DNA of 64,000 nt from Vibrio europaeus (GTDB lineage Bacteria > Pseudomonadota > Gammaproteobacteria > Enterobacterales > Vibrionaceae): the NCBI RefSeq assembly GCF_001695575.1, contig NZ_LUAX01000001.1, forward strand, positions 1,178,001 through 1,242,000. Direction: 5' to 3'. Positions within the stretch are counted from its first letter, which is position 1. Every line of letters begins with the position of its first letter. The notes beneath the pieces were generated by a model. That model saw nothing but the letters and a program-made list of their open reading frames with translations. It was not told the DNA's origin and ran no database searches. A program made the translations under genes and the position numbers. This document shows, piece after piece, positions 1 through 9,782 of this stretch.

Positions 1-1418
1 GCCATTGCCAACATAAACGCCATCGTCGCCACACCGCGGTAACTCATGCTCGCCGCTGCGTCAGCAAAGAACCAACGTACCTTCACCCAACGCAAAGTGT
101 AGGATAAGCTTTCAAACACTTTCCAGATAATATAAGGCGTGAAGAGCGCCACACTTAGCAGCATTAACGCAATAATCGCAAAGCCTGTCTCTTGAGTTTG
201 CGGAGCTTGGTAAAGAGCAATCGCTGCAACACAGCACGCACAAGCGATGAGCGCTTGAATAGTAAATTCAGCACCAGCAAATCGAACCAAGGATAATCTA
301 GTCGTCAATCGACTTGGTTGAGACCGTAGCAAGCGAACCAAAGGCCACGCACAAGCCACTATTGCTCCGGCTAACGAGAGATAAAAGCTGTATAGGCTAG
401 AACGCCAATCCCACGCTATCGACAGTCCAATATTGGTATCATACAAATCGCCTAAGCTCGCAGATACCGTTGGAATAAGCTGATTAGCCAGTAACATGCC
501 TAAAATGTTGCCACATAACCAACCGACAAAGACTAAGGCAAAGAGTTCAAGTAGCAACGCCTGCGCTAACTGCCATCCCGACACCCCCATCTGTCTTAGA
601 TTTCCAACCAGAGGCTGACGTTGAGTCAAGGTCATCGACATCGCTTGATAGAAGATAAATAGCCCGACTAGAAATGCTAGCATCCCCATAGCACTCAAGT
701 TCAAATGGAACGCTTCGGTCAATGACTCAAGTTCAGCGCGAGAGCTTCGAGTGAGCACCATACCATTAGGCAGAACAGACTTGAGTTTAGCGATCTTCTC
801 TTCTGGCATATCCGCACAAGCGATCACCGAGATTCCTGAGCTACGTTCGATCATCCTGAGTAAAGACATATCAGCGACGATACGCGTACCATTCAGTCGC
901 CTTTCGGTATCAATACGAATAGGCCCCAGAGCGCTACCATCGTTTAACCGAATAAAGTCGCCATTATTCCATTTCATATGCAGTGCAAGATCAGCGCTAA
1001 CAAGCACAGGATATGGCGGCTTCATTAGCGCAAGAGAAGATATCTCATCGAGCAAAGAGCCGGATTCAAACTCGATCATCGCAACCGGATCGATTCCAAC
1101 CAACATTAAGTCGGTTCCATTTGCCGTCCTTATGCGTAGGCTTTCAAATGGCGCACACTGGTGGAAGCCATCACGGCGCAGTTGAACATAGAAACCTTGT
1201 GGGATCTTGTTTGCTGCGTGCTTAGGACGAATTCGGTAAGGGAGAGGATTAGAGAATAATTTTTCGCCATGTTCATAGCTCTGACGAGCATGGCTATTGA
1301 TTGAGCTAACACCAACAAGAAGAGAGACACCTAAAGTAAGACCAAGCCAAACTAGGATGATTTGAAAAGGATAACGTCTGTAGTGACCAAGTAGTGCTTT
1401 AACTACGGGCCATAACAT
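1..1418 (-). CDS. FtsX-family ABC transporter permease, 3' part missing
   Basis: Inner-membrane permease that pairs with the ATPase encoded just upstream. My own translation of the minus strand from ATG 1418 stays open to the window edge (about 472 codons, no stop reached). An N-terminal hydrophobic segment at about residues 15-35 is followed by an extracytoplasmic region of about 200 residues, then several further membrane segments, which is the MacB/LolC/FtsX layout. The start overlaps the end of the ATPase gene by 20 bp and has a strong AAGGAGG eight bases upstream, so translation is probably coupled. Homologues usually reach about 800 residues, so the second half lies outside. The substrate (lipoprotein, peptide or lipid) cannot be read from the sequence. 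Confidence 0.85.
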   Translation of the reverse strand, partial: MLWPVVKALLGHYRRYPFQIILVWLGLTLGVSLLVGVSSINSHARQSYEHGEKLFSNPLPYRIRPKHAANKIPQGFYVQLRRDGFHQCAPFESLRIRTANGTDLMLVGIDPVAMIEFESGSLLDEISSLALMKPPYPVLVSADLALHMKWNNGDFIRLNDGSALGPIRIDTERRLNGTRIVADMSLLRMIERSSGISVIACADMPEEKIAKLKSVLPNGMVLTRSSRAELESLTEAFHLNLSAMGMLAFLVGLFIFYQAMSMTLTQRQPLVGNLRQMGVSGWQLAQALLLELFALVFVGWLCGNILGMLLANQLIPTVSASLGDLYDTNIGLSIAWDWRSSLYSFYLSLAGAIVACAWPLVRLLRSQPSRLTTRLSLVRFAGAEFTIQALIACACCVAAIALYQAPQTQETGFAIIALMLLSVALFTPYIIWKVFESLSYTLRWVKVRWFFADAAASMSYRGVATMAFMLAM

Positions 1419-2070
1419 GAAGCTGTCCTCCTTGTAGCCTTATCTTCCCTTCCATATGTTCAGCAACACGTTCACTGTGCGTTACTAAAAGCAGAGTACA
1501 ATCGAGCTGTTTGGTCAATGTGGTCAGAAGACGCATCACAGCTTCTGCGTTGCGTTCATCTAAGCTACCTGTTGGTTCGTCTGCCAATAGAATCTTTGGC
1601 TCCATATAAAGCGCACGAGCAATGGCTGCCCTCTGCTGCTGACCACCAGACACCTCTTCTGGATAGCGCCCCAATAGAGGCATCAAATCAAGTGCAGAGA
1701 GAATTTGTCGCCAAAGCCCAGAATCTTCAGGAAGACCTTTGAGCTGCCGACAAAAGCGAATGTTGTCGGCAATATTTAGGGTAGGAAGAAGGTTAAACTG
1801 CTGAAAGATGAGACCAATATTGTTTCGACGATAGGCAGTACGTCTGGTTTCCGCGACTTCATGCATTGAGAACTTAGGGAAAGCAACCTCACCAGAATCT
1901 ACGGTATCTAAGCCTGCGATCAAGTTAAGTAAAGTACTCTTTCCAGAGCCACTCTCCCCCATTAAAGCAACCTGCTCTCCTTGCTTCAATGACAACTCAG
2001 CACCTTGTAAAACGGGGTGAAATTCACCACCATCTACATAGCCCTTACATAGGTCTGTTAGTTGTAACAT
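1399..2070 (-). CDS. ABC transporter ATP-binding protein, LolD/MacB type
   Basis: Cytoplasmic ATPase of an exporter complex, 223 residues, the normal size for this family. Visible motifs are Walker A GESGSGKST at residues 38-46, the signature SGGQQQR starting near 141, Walker B ILLADEP at 160-166 and the H-loop histidine near 198. All catalytic elements are intact. It is the first gene of a two-gene operon with the FtsX-type permease, whose start lies inside its last codons. The family powers extraction of lipoproteins, peptides or lipids from the inner membrane. Which of these applies here is unknown, and it should not be called LolD itself, because true lolCDE operons carry further genes. 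Confidence 0.92.
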   Translation of the reverse strand: MLQLTDLCKGYVDGGEFHPVLQGAELSLKQGEQVALMGESGSGKSTLLNLIAGLDTVDSGEVAFPKFSMHEVAETRRTAYRRNNIGLIFQQFNLLPTLNIADNIRFCRQLKGLPEDSGLWRQILSALDLMPLLGRYPEEVSGGQQQRAAIARALYMEPKILLADEPTGSLDERNAEAVMRLLTTLTKQLDCTLLLVTHSERVAEHMEGKIRLQGGQLHVMARS

Positions 2071-2193
2071 CTATACTCTCGAAAACCTTAAAAATAGGAA
2101 TGTGAATCTACACTAAATCGGCGAATCAAGAAAGTATTTTGGATACTAGATCACAAGATATGCATCGAAACACTGTAAACATACGTTCAACGT

Positions 2194-3570
2194 CTAGTTT
2201 TCGATCAAATTCCTAATCCATTTGCGTGTTTGCATGCGATAGAGAGAGGCAAACCACTTAATGACTTCTTCAGTCAAAAACAGCAAATAGATCCATTCCG
2301 GTTTCCACCCGAGACCAATCGCAGCGTAAGCAGCCAGAGGAATACCAATCAACCACTGCGCGACGAGGTCTTGATACAAACAGAATTTAACGTCGCCACC
2401 CGCTCGAAGTACGCCAACAATGGTCATCATAGGAAGGGAGCGGAGAATGATCCCGACGCTCATCACCAACATGAATTTTTCGGACAGAGCTCGTGTTTCC
2501 GGAGTAAGGGCACTAAACGCATCTAAAACCATACCTTGAACCAGATAAAGCACTACAGCTACGACAACACCGACAAGGACACTAAGTATCGTTACCCCAA
2601 TCGCTTGATAGTAAACTTCATCGTATTTTTTTGCCCCGATTTGGTTGCCGACGAGTACCGCTGCGGCGTTTGACATCCCAATCAACAGAGCTAGTGCAAT
2701 CGACTCCACCGGTGACATCACTGACAATGCAGCCAAACCTTGTACGCCCGATTGCCCCATAATGGCATGGTAAGCGAACAAGCCACCAGCCCATGCAAGA
2801 AAGTTAAATGTGGTTGGGAGCGATAACTTCAAAAACTTGATGACACGAGTCCATTCCAGCACATGGCGAAGGTCGTTAGCGCTAAAGGCAAGTAAATGTT
2901 TTTTTGCATACAAATAGCCAAATAAAGTAGCTACTTCTATGGCACCACTTAACACAGTCGCAATCGCTGCCCCTTTAATACCCATGGCTGGGACACCCAA
3001 CTTACCGAAAATGAAGACCCAGTTAAGAAAGATGTTGGAGAGAATCCCGATGCCGCTGAAGAAGGTACTAAGACCTGGTTTATGCATCGCTCTAAGGCCA
3101 ACCGCCATACTCGCAACGCACGCTACTGCAAACATACTTACAGAGGTGATCACTAAGTATTCAGCACCCAACTGAATAACTTCAGGATCGTTGGTGGCTA
3201 AGCCCATCACCTGCGTTGGAAACAAGATAAACAGCAAAGCGGTAATCGCGGCAAAAACCATGCATACCAACCAAGTCAGCGCGGTACTTTCCCTAACCCC
3301 TTTACGATCACTCGCTCCCCAATACTGAGCAGTAAGCAGAGCGCCCCCTGTTGTGACCCCGACCAACATGATTGTGGTCACAAAAGTAGCGCGCGCCGCA
3401 ACACCAACTGCTGCGATTTCAGCTTCGCCCAGCTGACCCAACATCAAAACATCGACCAAGCTACGGCTCGAAAACATGATACTTTGTAAAGTGATCGGCA
3501 AAGCAATCGCGATCAAGCGTCTAATAAAATCACCACGGGTATGAGTTAAAACTTGGGAAAGAGTTGTCAA
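2194..3570 (-). CDS. MATE family multidrug efflux transporter
   Basis: Inner-membrane cation-coupled drug exporter of 458 residues, typical length for MATE/NorM proteins, with about twelve hydrophobic segments in two similar halves. The N-terminal segment with ALPITLQSIMFSSRSLVDVLML and the following LGEAEIAAVGVA are family hallmarks. The only start that keeps the first helix is TTG at 3570, preceded by GAGGTG at suitable spacing. The next methionine lies within the first membrane segment. It stands alone, divergent from the SDR gene at 3673, and is not joined to the ABC genes downstream on the same strand (123 bp gap). The substrate range is not predictable. Confidence 0.9.
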   Translation of the reverse strand: MTTLSQVLTHTRGDFIRRLIAIALPITLQSIMFSSRSLVDVLMLGQLGEAEIAAVGVAARATFVTTIMLVGVTTGGALLTAQYWGASDRKGVRESTALTWLVCMVFAAITALLFILFPTQVMGLATNDPEVIQLGAEYLVITSVSMFAVACVASMAVGLRAMHKPGLSTFFSGIGILSNIFLNWVFIFGKLGVPAMGIKGAAIATVLSGAIEVATLFGYLYAKKHLLAFSANDLRHVLEWTRVIKFLKLSLPTTFNFLAWAGGLFAYHAIMGQSGVQGLAALSVMSPVESIALALLIGMSNAAAVLVGNQIGAKKYDEVYYQAIGVTILSVLVGVVVAVVLYLVQGMVLDAFSALTPETRALSEKFMLVMSVGIILRSLPMMTIVGVLRAGGDVKFCLYQDLVAQWLIGIPLAAYAAIGLGWKPEWIYLLFLTEEVIKWFASLYRMQTRKWIRNLIEN

Positions 3571-3672
3571 TCGCGCACCTCAAAATGCAACAGTATGAAA
3601 AGAGAGAAAAAATGAGTCGTCTATTATATGATCAGTCGGAATATGAAACCATAAAAACCACAGGGGTTAGGG

Positions 3673-5106
3673 ATGAAAAATGTGCTGGTGTTGGGTGCCT
3701 CTGGCTACGTAGGTTCACAACTCCTATCTCAGCTATGCGATCGCGGCTATCGTGTCACTGCAGCCGCTAGGCAGATTGACTACCTTAAAGCCCGTGTTGA
3801 ACCTCATCCAAACCTAACGCTACGCTATCTCGACCTTGCTGACGAGGTTGCGACTAAAGAGCTAATCCCTCATTTCGACCTAATCTATTTTCTGGTCCAC
3901 GGCATGGCGCATGGGCACGATTTCTTGGACTATGAAGTGTCTTTAGCCGAGAATTTTAACAATGCCCTAGCCCAGAGCGCCGTTAAGCATGTGATTTACC
4001 TAAGTGCAATTCAGCCGCAAACTGGTGACTCCAGCCACCTCAAAGCACGCCGAATGACAGGAGATATTATTCGTAAGTCAGGTGTACCAATCACTGAGCT
4101 TCGAGCGGGAGTGATCATCGGCCCGGGTTCGGCAGCGTTTGAGATCATGCGTGACTTTGTTTACAACATGCCGATTCTCATTACCCCAAAGTGGGTTGAG
4201 TCCAAGGCAAACCCCATCGCGCTAGAAAACCTCAATCACTATTTATTGTCTGTTGCTGAGGAATCATCGACGCAGCATCAGCTCTATGAAGTGGGCGGGC
4301 CAGATACGCTCAGTTATCGCCAACAGTTTAAAGTCATCGCGAATACAATCAATAAGCCTATCTCCATTTGGCCCACTTCCCTACTCACACCTAAGATGGC
4401 TTCTCAATGGCTTGGCGTTGTAACTTCCGTTCCCTCAAGTATTGGCGCGGCGTTACTGTCGGGACTAGAGCATGACTTCATCGCTGATAGCCAAGCAATC
4501 AATAGCAAATATCCCCAATCCCTTGTCTCATTTAATGAGATGGTTGCTAACAGTATTGAGCAAGAAGGTGAATTCGTTCGAAGTAATGTTTGGGGCTTTG
4601 ACCCTGCGGCTCTCTCGCGTTGGCAACCGGGTTATGGTTATTATCCCAAACAGACTGGTGCCGAAATAGAAACCGAACTTTCGTCTACTCAACTATGGAA
4701 ACTCGTCAAGCAGATCGGCAGTCGAAAAGAGGGTTACTTTTTTGCCAACATCCTTTGGCGTACCCGTGAGTGGCTCGATATCTTTTTTGGTGGTGGAAAA
4801 CCGATTAGACGTTCGCCTCCCGGACCTGAATTACAGGTTGGAGACCATATCGATTCGTGGAAAGTGATTCGCTGTGAGGAAAATCAATTCATCTCATTGC
4901 TGTTTGGTATGAAGGGTCCTGGTTTAGGACGATTAGAGTTTTTGATTGAGGATTTGGGAGAGAAAAGAAAACTAACAGTCACCGCGTGGTGGCACCCGCA
5001 AGGCTTTAGAGGTCTTTTGTACTGGTTTGCGATGATGCCAGCCCACCTTTTCATTTTTAAAGGTATGGTCAAAGCCATCGTTAAAAAAGCAAAAGAGCTT
5101 CCATAA
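3673..5106 (+). CDS. SDR-type NAD(P)-binding protein with DUF2867 C-terminal domain
   Basis: Protein of 477 residues. The N-terminal half is an atypical short-chain dehydrogenase/NmrA-like Rossmann domain: the nucleotide-binding GASGYVGSQL lies at residues 8-17 and a YLSAIQP strand near 115. The C-terminal part, from about residue 330, resembles DUF2867 (START-like fold), ending in a hydrophobic stretch around FRGLLYWFAMMPAHLF. Such fusions are widespread in proteobacteria, and the substrate is unknown. The start is supported by a purine-rich AGGGGTTAGGG just before ATG. It is monocistronic, divergent from the MATE gene and convergent with the DUF2913-like gene. Its stop codon lies inside a hairpin shared with that gene. 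Confidence 0.8.
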   Translation: MKNVLVLGASGYVGSQLLSQLCDRGYRVTAAARQIDYLKARVEPHPNLTLRYLDLADEVATKELIPHFDLIYFLVHGMAHGHDFLDYEVSLAENFNNALAQSAVKHVIYLSAIQPQTGDSSHLKARRMTGDIIRKSGVPITELRAGVIIGPGSAAFEIMRDFVYNMPILITPKWVESKANPIALENLNHYLLSVAEESSTQHQLYEVGGPDTLSYRQQFKVIANTINKPISIWPTSLLTPKMASQWLGVVTSVPSSIGAALLSGLEHDFIADSQAINSKYPQSLVSFNEMVANSIEQEGEFVRSNVWGFDPAALSRWQPGYGYYPKQTGAEIETELSSTQLWKLVKQIGSRKEGYFFANILWRTREWLDIFFGGGKPIRRSPPGPELQVGDHIDSWKVIRCEENQFISLLFGMKGPGLGRLEFLIEDLGEKRKLTVTAWWHPQGFRGLLYWFAMMPAHLFIFKGMVKAIVKKAKELP

Positions 5107-5117
5107 CAGAAGCTCTT
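5093..5117 (-). terminator. Rho-independent terminator, convergent genes
   Basis: Perfect 9-bp inverted repeat AAGAGCTTC / GAAGCTCTT with a 7-base loop. On the minus strand it is followed by a T-rich run (TTTTGCTTTTTT), so it should end the Bcr/DUF2913 transcript. It also overlaps the stop of the SDR gene on the plus strand and may act both ways. Confidence 0.7.
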
Positions 5118-5140
5118 GTCGATGCATTTTCTCAGGTTGT

Positions 5141-5800
5141 TTACACCGTTAAACTGAGTGGAATCTCAGCTAATCGGTCACCTCGGTTGGCTGGAAAAAC
5201 TAAGTATTCACCGTGATATTTCACGTTGGATTTATAGTCCGTCACCTTATGAACCATAAAACCGGCCACAGACGCTTTCTCAACAAAATCAGCATGGTGA
5301 CCACGCACAAACCAACTCATCGGTTTGATCATATCTTCACCATCAAAGCTGCTTTCACACTGCTCTGTACACATGGCAAGAGAATTTGGTCCCTCAGTAA
5401 AGATTTGCACTTTCCCGCAGCCAACCAGTTCTTCCGAGGTTGTTACTTCCCAACCCTGCTCTTCCATCATGTCGATGAAGTTGTTGATCTCATAGTCTTT
5501 AACAATGCGATCTTCTTGACCTTGAGGGAAAAACTGAGCATAAAACTTGGAAATACGCTGAAACGTCTGCATTAAACCCGCATTGTTACCTTTTGAGCGA
5601 CCCGTCTTTTGCCAACGTATTAAATCGTCCGCCACAACACGTGGAAACTGTTGTGACTTAATGGCTTTAGTGATCCAACGAACCAAATAAAGGTTGTTTG
5701 CTGTTGGCCCATTAGTGAGTTTGCCAGCTTTATGCTCATTGGTAATCTCTTCTAGAGCCTTATTAACTAGTTTTTGTATTTCTACCGTATATTCAGACAT
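5141..5800 (-). CDS. DUF2913-like protein
   Basis: Soluble protein of 219 residues with no signal peptide or membrane segment. The N-terminal 100 residues (pattern LVNKALEEITNEH ... NNLYLVRWITKAIK ... RWQKTGRSKGNNAGLM) resemble DUF2913 proteins known mainly from Vibrio and Photobacterium, for which no function is established. An upstream-extended frame exists, but the start at 5800 is preferred: its ATG overlaps the stop of the MFS gene as TAATG, and AAAGG lies just upstream. Translation is therefore probably coupled to the pump gene. Family assignment is from memory of the consensus and is moderately sure. Confidence 0.65.
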   Translation of the reverse strand: MSEYTVEIQKLVNKALEEITNEHKAGKLTNGPTANNLYLVRWITKAIKSQQFPRVVADDLIRWQKTGRSKGNNAGLMQTFQRISKFYAQFFPQGQEDRIVKDYEINNFIDMMEEQGWEVTTSEELVGCGKVQIFTEGPNSLAMCTEQCESSFDGEDMIKPMSWFVRGHHADFVEKASVAGFMVHKVTDYKSNVKYHGEYLVFPANRGDRLAEIPLSLTV

Positions 5801-7005
5801 TACGCCTTTCTTCCAAATATCCAATAACAAGCCGCAGAAATGACTGAACACGCTGTCATCACTGTAACCATCGGCCATGTTACACCGCCCGGCATTATTG
5901 CCACGACAGCACCAATAACTGAACCTGTACCAAAGCGCAGAGTTCCTGCCAACGAAGACGCTGTGCCCGCCATCGTTGGGTAGCCACTTAACAGCAATCC
6001 CATTGAGTTACTACCAATTGTCGATAATGTACCAATAAACATCACAACAAAAATAACCGTTCCCCATAAGCCTGCATCAAACAACCAAGTAACAAACAAA
6101 CCAATACCTGCGATGAGCTGAATAATCAGTCCAAAACGTAACATGGTATGTGAGCCGACCTTTTTAACCAGTCGCCCGTTGATGCTTGTCATTATGATCA
6201 TAGCGACAATATTCAAACCAAACAGATAACCGAACTGCTCAGGCCTCACACCGTAAATATCAATGTAGACAAAAGAACCCGCCGTTAAAAAGGCAAACAT
6301 CCCGGCAAACGAAAATGCTCCAGAAAAAATCAGCCCCATCGCCACTGGGTTTTTCGCCAATTTGAGATAATTACGTAACGTATTGCGAATTCGAAATGGC
6401 TGCTTGTACTCAGCGCTTAACGTTTCTGGGATCTTCCACAGCACTAAGCATATAACGACAACAGAGAAGGCTGCCAAAATCCAGAAAATTGCGCGCCAGC
6501 CAAACCACACCGCAACGTATCCACCAATCATAGGGGCGACAAGTGGTGCGATGGTAATGACCAATGTGACGAATGACATGGCACGTGCAAAGTCTTCGCG
6601 GTCAAACATATCACGAACAACGGCTTGAATAATCACCGCAGCGGCAGCGCCTGCAAAACCTTGCGCCGTTCGGACCCAAGTTAGCGCTTCAATACCTGTT
6701 GTTGTGGCGCTCACTACGGCGGCAAGACCAAAGAAGAGCACGCCCAGAATTAAAACCGGGCGACGACCATAACTATCGGCTAATGGCCCATGAATCAACT
6801 GACCTAACGCAAATCCAGCGGTATAAGCAGTTAACGTAATTTGCACCGCCCCTTCAGCAACACCAAGATCTCTGGCGATCGTTGGCATGGCAGGCAGGTA
6901 CATATCAATCGCTAATGGGGTTAATGCACCAATGGCGCCCAAAACAAGGAATAATAGAAAACTGATTTGTGGGGCCTTGGTTTGATCTAAGGTTCTCTCA
7001 GACAT
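5800..7005 (-). CDS. bcr: Bcr/CflA-type multidrug efflux MFS transporter
   Basis: Drug:proton antiporter of the DHA1 subfamily, 401 residues with twelve hydrophobic segments. The LAIDMYLPAMPTIARDL motif in the first helix and GPLADSYGRRPVL in the loop after helix 2 are typical of Bcr, the pump associated with bicyclomycin and sulphonamide resistance in E. coli. Gene order bcr-rsuA with divergent radD matches the enterobacterial neighbourhood and supports orthology. It is translationally coupled to the DUF2913-like gene downstream. Substrates in this organism are not shown. Confidence 0.88.
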   Translation of the reverse strand: MSERTLDQTKAPQISFLLFLVLGAIGALTPLAIDMYLPAMPTIARDLGVAEGAVQITLTAYTAGFALGQLIHGPLADSYGRRPVLILGVLFFGLAAVVSATTTGIEALTWVRTAQGFAGAAAAVIIQAVVRDMFDREDFARAMSFVTLVITIAPLVAPMIGGYVAVWFGWRAIFWILAAFSVVVICLVLWKIPETLSAEYKQPFRIRNTLRNYLKLAKNPVAMGLIFSGAFSFAGMFAFLTAGSFVYIDIYGVRPEQFGYLFGLNIVAMIIMTSINGRLVKKVGSHTMLRFGLIIQLIAGIGLFVTWLFDAGLWGTVIFVVMFIGTLSTIGSNSMGLLLSGYPTMAGTASSLAGTLRFGTGSVIGAVVAIMPGGVTWPMVTVMTACSVISAACYWIFGRKA

Positions 7006-7197
7006 AAATCTCCTACTCGGTTGCGAATCAGATGCAGCTTCCGTGCTGCAACCAAACAGAATAAATGAGCACTAAAAGTGCTGTGGACTGCTGCCTATAT
7101 GCGCTCAACAGACCTGAAGTGAATCGATCTATACTCAATCAATTTTGTCTAAAAGACCAGTTCCTAGATGGAAATAAAGTATTTCCTCAATAAGGAA

Positions 7198-7899
7198 TTA
7201 ATTCCAGACAGAGTCAATTTCTTCCTGGGTTAGATAGCGGTATTCACCCGGCTCTAAGGTTTCGCATAGCTCTATTTCACCGATGCGCTCACGGTGAAGA
7301 TGCTCAACTTTATTGCCAAGTGCAGCAAACATACGCTTAACCTGATGGTACTTACCTTCAGTGATAGTCAGTAGCACTTCTTTCTCGTCTTCATCTACCA
7401 CTTCTAATTTGGCAGGCAGGGTCAAACCTTTTTCATTTTTTAATTGAATACCTTCGGCAAACTTCTCTGCATATTCCGCTTGGAGCGGGTCAACCAACCA
7501 CACGCGGTAAGTTTTCTCACACTTGTGTTTAGGCGAAGTGATTCGGTGCGACCATTGGCCATCATCAGTAATCAAGACAAGACCAGTAGTATCAACATCA
7601 AGGCGACCAGCAAAGTGCAAGTCTTCCATTTTGATCTCATCTAACAACATAAATGCCGTCTGGTTGAAACCATCTTCATGCGAACAAACAAAACCATCTG
7701 GCTTAAAAAGCATGATGTAGCGAGGGCCCGGCTTTTGAATCTCTCGACCTTGCCATTCTACCGTGCACTCTTCAGTCACCTTAGTTGCGCCACTTTTCTG
7801 CACCACGTCATTGACGGAGACATCACCACTTTTAATGATTTTTGTTGCTTCTTTACGTGTTGCCCCAAGTGCATCACATAGATATTTATCTAAACGCAT
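7198..7899 (-). CDS. rsuA: 16S rRNA pseudouridine(516) synthase RsuA
   Basis: Isomerises U516 of 16S rRNA to pseudouridine during 30S assembly. The protein has 233 residues, the usual length. An S4-like RNA-binding domain occupies residues 1-60 (MRLDKYLCDALGATRKEA). The catalytic domain carries the GRLDVDTTGLVL motif near residues 98-109, with the catalytic Asp, and the later KYHQVKRMFAALG motif of the family. It lies between the Bcr pump and divergent radD, as in E. coli, which supports RsuA rather than RluB, RluE or RluF. Confidence 0.93.
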   Translation of the reverse strand: MRLDKYLCDALGATRKEATKIIKSGDVSVNDVVQKSGATKVTEECTVEWQGREIQKPGPRYIMLFKPDGFVCSHEDGFNQTAFMLLDEIKMEDLHFAGRLDVDTTGLVLITDDGQWSHRITSPKHKCEKTYRVWLVDPLQAEYAEKFAEGIQLKNEKGLTLPAKLEVVDEDEKEVLLTITEGKYHQVKRMFAALGNKVEHLHRERIGEIELCETLEPGEYRYLTQEEIDSVWN

Positions 7900-7972
7900 G
7901 AATACCTCATCTTTGCTAGGTGGGGTATTATAGTGCGACTAGACTAAATAGTTGAGCTATTTCACACATTTT

Positions 7973-9712
7973 ATGTATACACTCCGTCCCTATCAGGCTG
8001 ACTCCGTCAAAGCGGTCATTCATTATTTTCGAAAACACTCGACACCTGCTGTGTTGGTACTCCCAACAGGCGCAGGTAAAAGCTTAGTCATCGCTGAGCT
8101 CGCTCGTTTAGCCAAAGGGCGCGTATTGGTGCTTGCTCATGTAAAAGAACTCGTCGAGCAAAACCATCAAAAATACGAAGGATACGGACTGAAAGGCTCG
8201 ATTTTTTCTGCGGGCTTGGGTCGTAAAGAAACCGATCAGCAAGTTGTTTTCGCCTCTGTGCAATCTGTCGTGCGCAACCTCGATCAGTTTAAAAACCAGT
8301 TTTCACTACTGGTTATCGATGAATGTCATCGCGTACCCGACGACAAGAACACCAGCTACCAAAAAGTCATCAACCATTTACGCGAGCAAAATGCAGGCAT
8401 AAAAGTTCTGGGGCTCACCGCCACACCTTATCGTTTAGGTATGGGCTGGATTTACCAATACCACACACGCGGACTAGTTCGCAGTGAGGAACCGCGCTTC
8501 TTCCGCGACTGCATATTTGAGCTACCTATTCGCTACTTATTAGATGAAAAGTTTCTTACTCCAGCGCGCATGATGGATGCGCCTGTACTGAGCTATGACT
8601 TTTCTCAGCTCAAGCCCGCCAATACTGGTCGCTACAAAGAGTCAGAAATGGATATGGTGATTGATAAGGCGAAACGTGCAACACCGCAAATCGTCGAGCA
8701 AATCATTGATATGTCTACCGATAAGCAAGGTATTATGATTTTTGCTGCGACTGTCCGCCATGCTCAAGAAATTTTCGGGCTGTTACCAGAAGGACAAACC
8801 GCCATTGTGATCGGCGATACGCCAACACCAGAACGTGATGCCATCATTCAAGACTTTAAAGAGCGTAAAATTAAATTCTTGGTCAACGTGTCAGTGCTGA
8901 CGACGGGCTTTGACGCGCCGCACGTTGATTTAATTGCTATTTTACGACCAACCGAGTCGATTAGCCTTTACCAGCAAATTGTTGGGCGCGGATTGCGTCT
9001 CTCTCCGGGTAAAGAGGAATGTTTAGTACTGGATTATGCGGGTAATAGCTACGATCTCTATCAACCTGAAGTGGGTGATGCCAAACCCGATTCAGACAGC
9101 GAAATCATCACCATCCCCTGCCCTGCTTGCGGCTTCAACAACAACTTCTGGGGCAAGCTGGACAATAACGGTTTTCTAATTGAACATTTTGGCCGCAAAT
9201 GCCAAGGGTTCTTTGAAGATGAAGAGACTGGCGAACGTGAACACTGCGACTACCGTTTCAGAGCTAAGTATTGCGGAGAGTGTGGAGCCGACAACGATAT
9301 CGCTGCGAGAATCTGCCATGAATGCGATGCCACTTTAGTTGACCCAGACAAGAAGCTTAAGGAGGCGTTAAACCTTAAAGATGCGCTTGTCTTTGAGTGC
9401 CTAGAAATGGCTTTAAGCGTTCACAAAGATGACAAAGGAAAAAGCAGTTTAAAGGTCTCTTATATTGGAGATAATCAGGCGCAAGTGAGTGAATTCTGGT
9501 CATTGACGACGAAGAATCAGAAACAGCGCTTCAAAGATCAGTTTGTGCGCCCTCACCTTGCAGACAAACATAGGCCTTTTGAAGACGCTTCACCGACTAA
9601 AGTGGTGAACAATCAACACAGATTCCGCCCACCTCAGTTTGTTATTGCAAGGAAATCCGGACGCTTTTGGAAAATGCGAGATAAGATTTTTGCTGATGAG
9701 TTAACCAACTAA
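7973..9712 (+). CDS. radD: DEAD/DEAH-box helicase RadD (YejH)
   Basis: Superfamily 2 ATPase involved in recombinational repair and replication-fork problems, acting with RecA and SSB in E. coli. From ATG 7973 it has 579 residues against 586 in E. coli. Walker A PTGAGKS lies near residues 31-37, the DECH box near 120, and motif VI GRGLRLSPGK in the second RecA lobe. The C-terminal part has four cysteine pairs (CPAC, CDYRF/CQG, CGEC, CHEC) that form the RadD zinc region. A TTG start 21 bases earlier is possible, but the ATG gives the family's usual beginning (xYTLRPYQ). It is divergent from rsuA. Confidence 0.92.
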   Translation: MYTLRPYQADSVKAVIHYFRKHSTPAVLVLPTGAGKSLVIAELARLAKGRVLVLAHVKELVEQNHQKYEGYGLKGSIFSAGLGRKETDQQVVFASVQSVVRNLDQFKNQFSLLVIDECHRVPDDKNTSYQKVINHLREQNAGIKVLGLTATPYRLGMGWIYQYHTRGLVRSEEPRFFRDCIFELPIRYLLDEKFLTPARMMDAPVLSYDFSQLKPANTGRYKESEMDMVIDKAKRATPQIVEQIIDMSTDKQGIMIFAATVRHAQEIFGLLPEGQTAIVIGDTPTPERDAIIQDFKERKIKFLVNVSVLTTGFDAPHVDLIAILRPTESISLYQQIVGRGLRLSPGKEECLVLDYAGNSYDLYQPEVGDAKPDSDSEIITIPCPACGFNNNFWGKLDNNGFLIEHFGRKCQGFFEDEETGEREHCDYRFRAKYCGECGADNDIAARICHECDATLVDPDKKLKEALNLKDALVFECLEMALSVHKDDKGKSSLKVSYIGDNQAQVSEFWSLTTKNQKQRFKDQFVRPHLADKHRPFEDASPTKVVNNQHRFRPPQFVIARKSGRFWKMRDKIFADELTN

Positions 9713-9724
9713 GAGTTAATTCAT

Positions 9725-9752
9725 TTGGTGTTCATCTATCAACACGTATACT
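9725..9752 (+). promoter_or_regulatory. Candidate sigma-70 promoter for PepSY-carRS operon
   Basis: TTGGTG at 9725-9730 and TATACT at 9747-9752 are separated by 16 bases and lie about 30 bases before the PepSY start. This is a pattern match only, with no experimental support. Confidence 0.4.
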
Positions 9753-9782
9753 GACCCACAGTAATTTCAAGAAGGTAAGATT

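Noticed and set aside
751..1185. 144-codon plus-strand frame inside the first ABC permease
   Set aside because: It lies antisense to a continuous, clearly membrane-type permease frame that is coupled to its ATPase gene. No ribosome site.
5801..5878. 26-residue upstream extension of the DUF2913-like gene
   Set aside because: The extension lies inside the MFS gene. The TAATG overlap with AAAGG upstream marks 5800 as the start.
7952..7972. TTG start extending RadD by seven residues
   Set aside because: The extension is not part of the family's N-terminus, and the ATG at 7973 gives the usual beginning. Neither start has a strong ribosome site, so some doubt remains.
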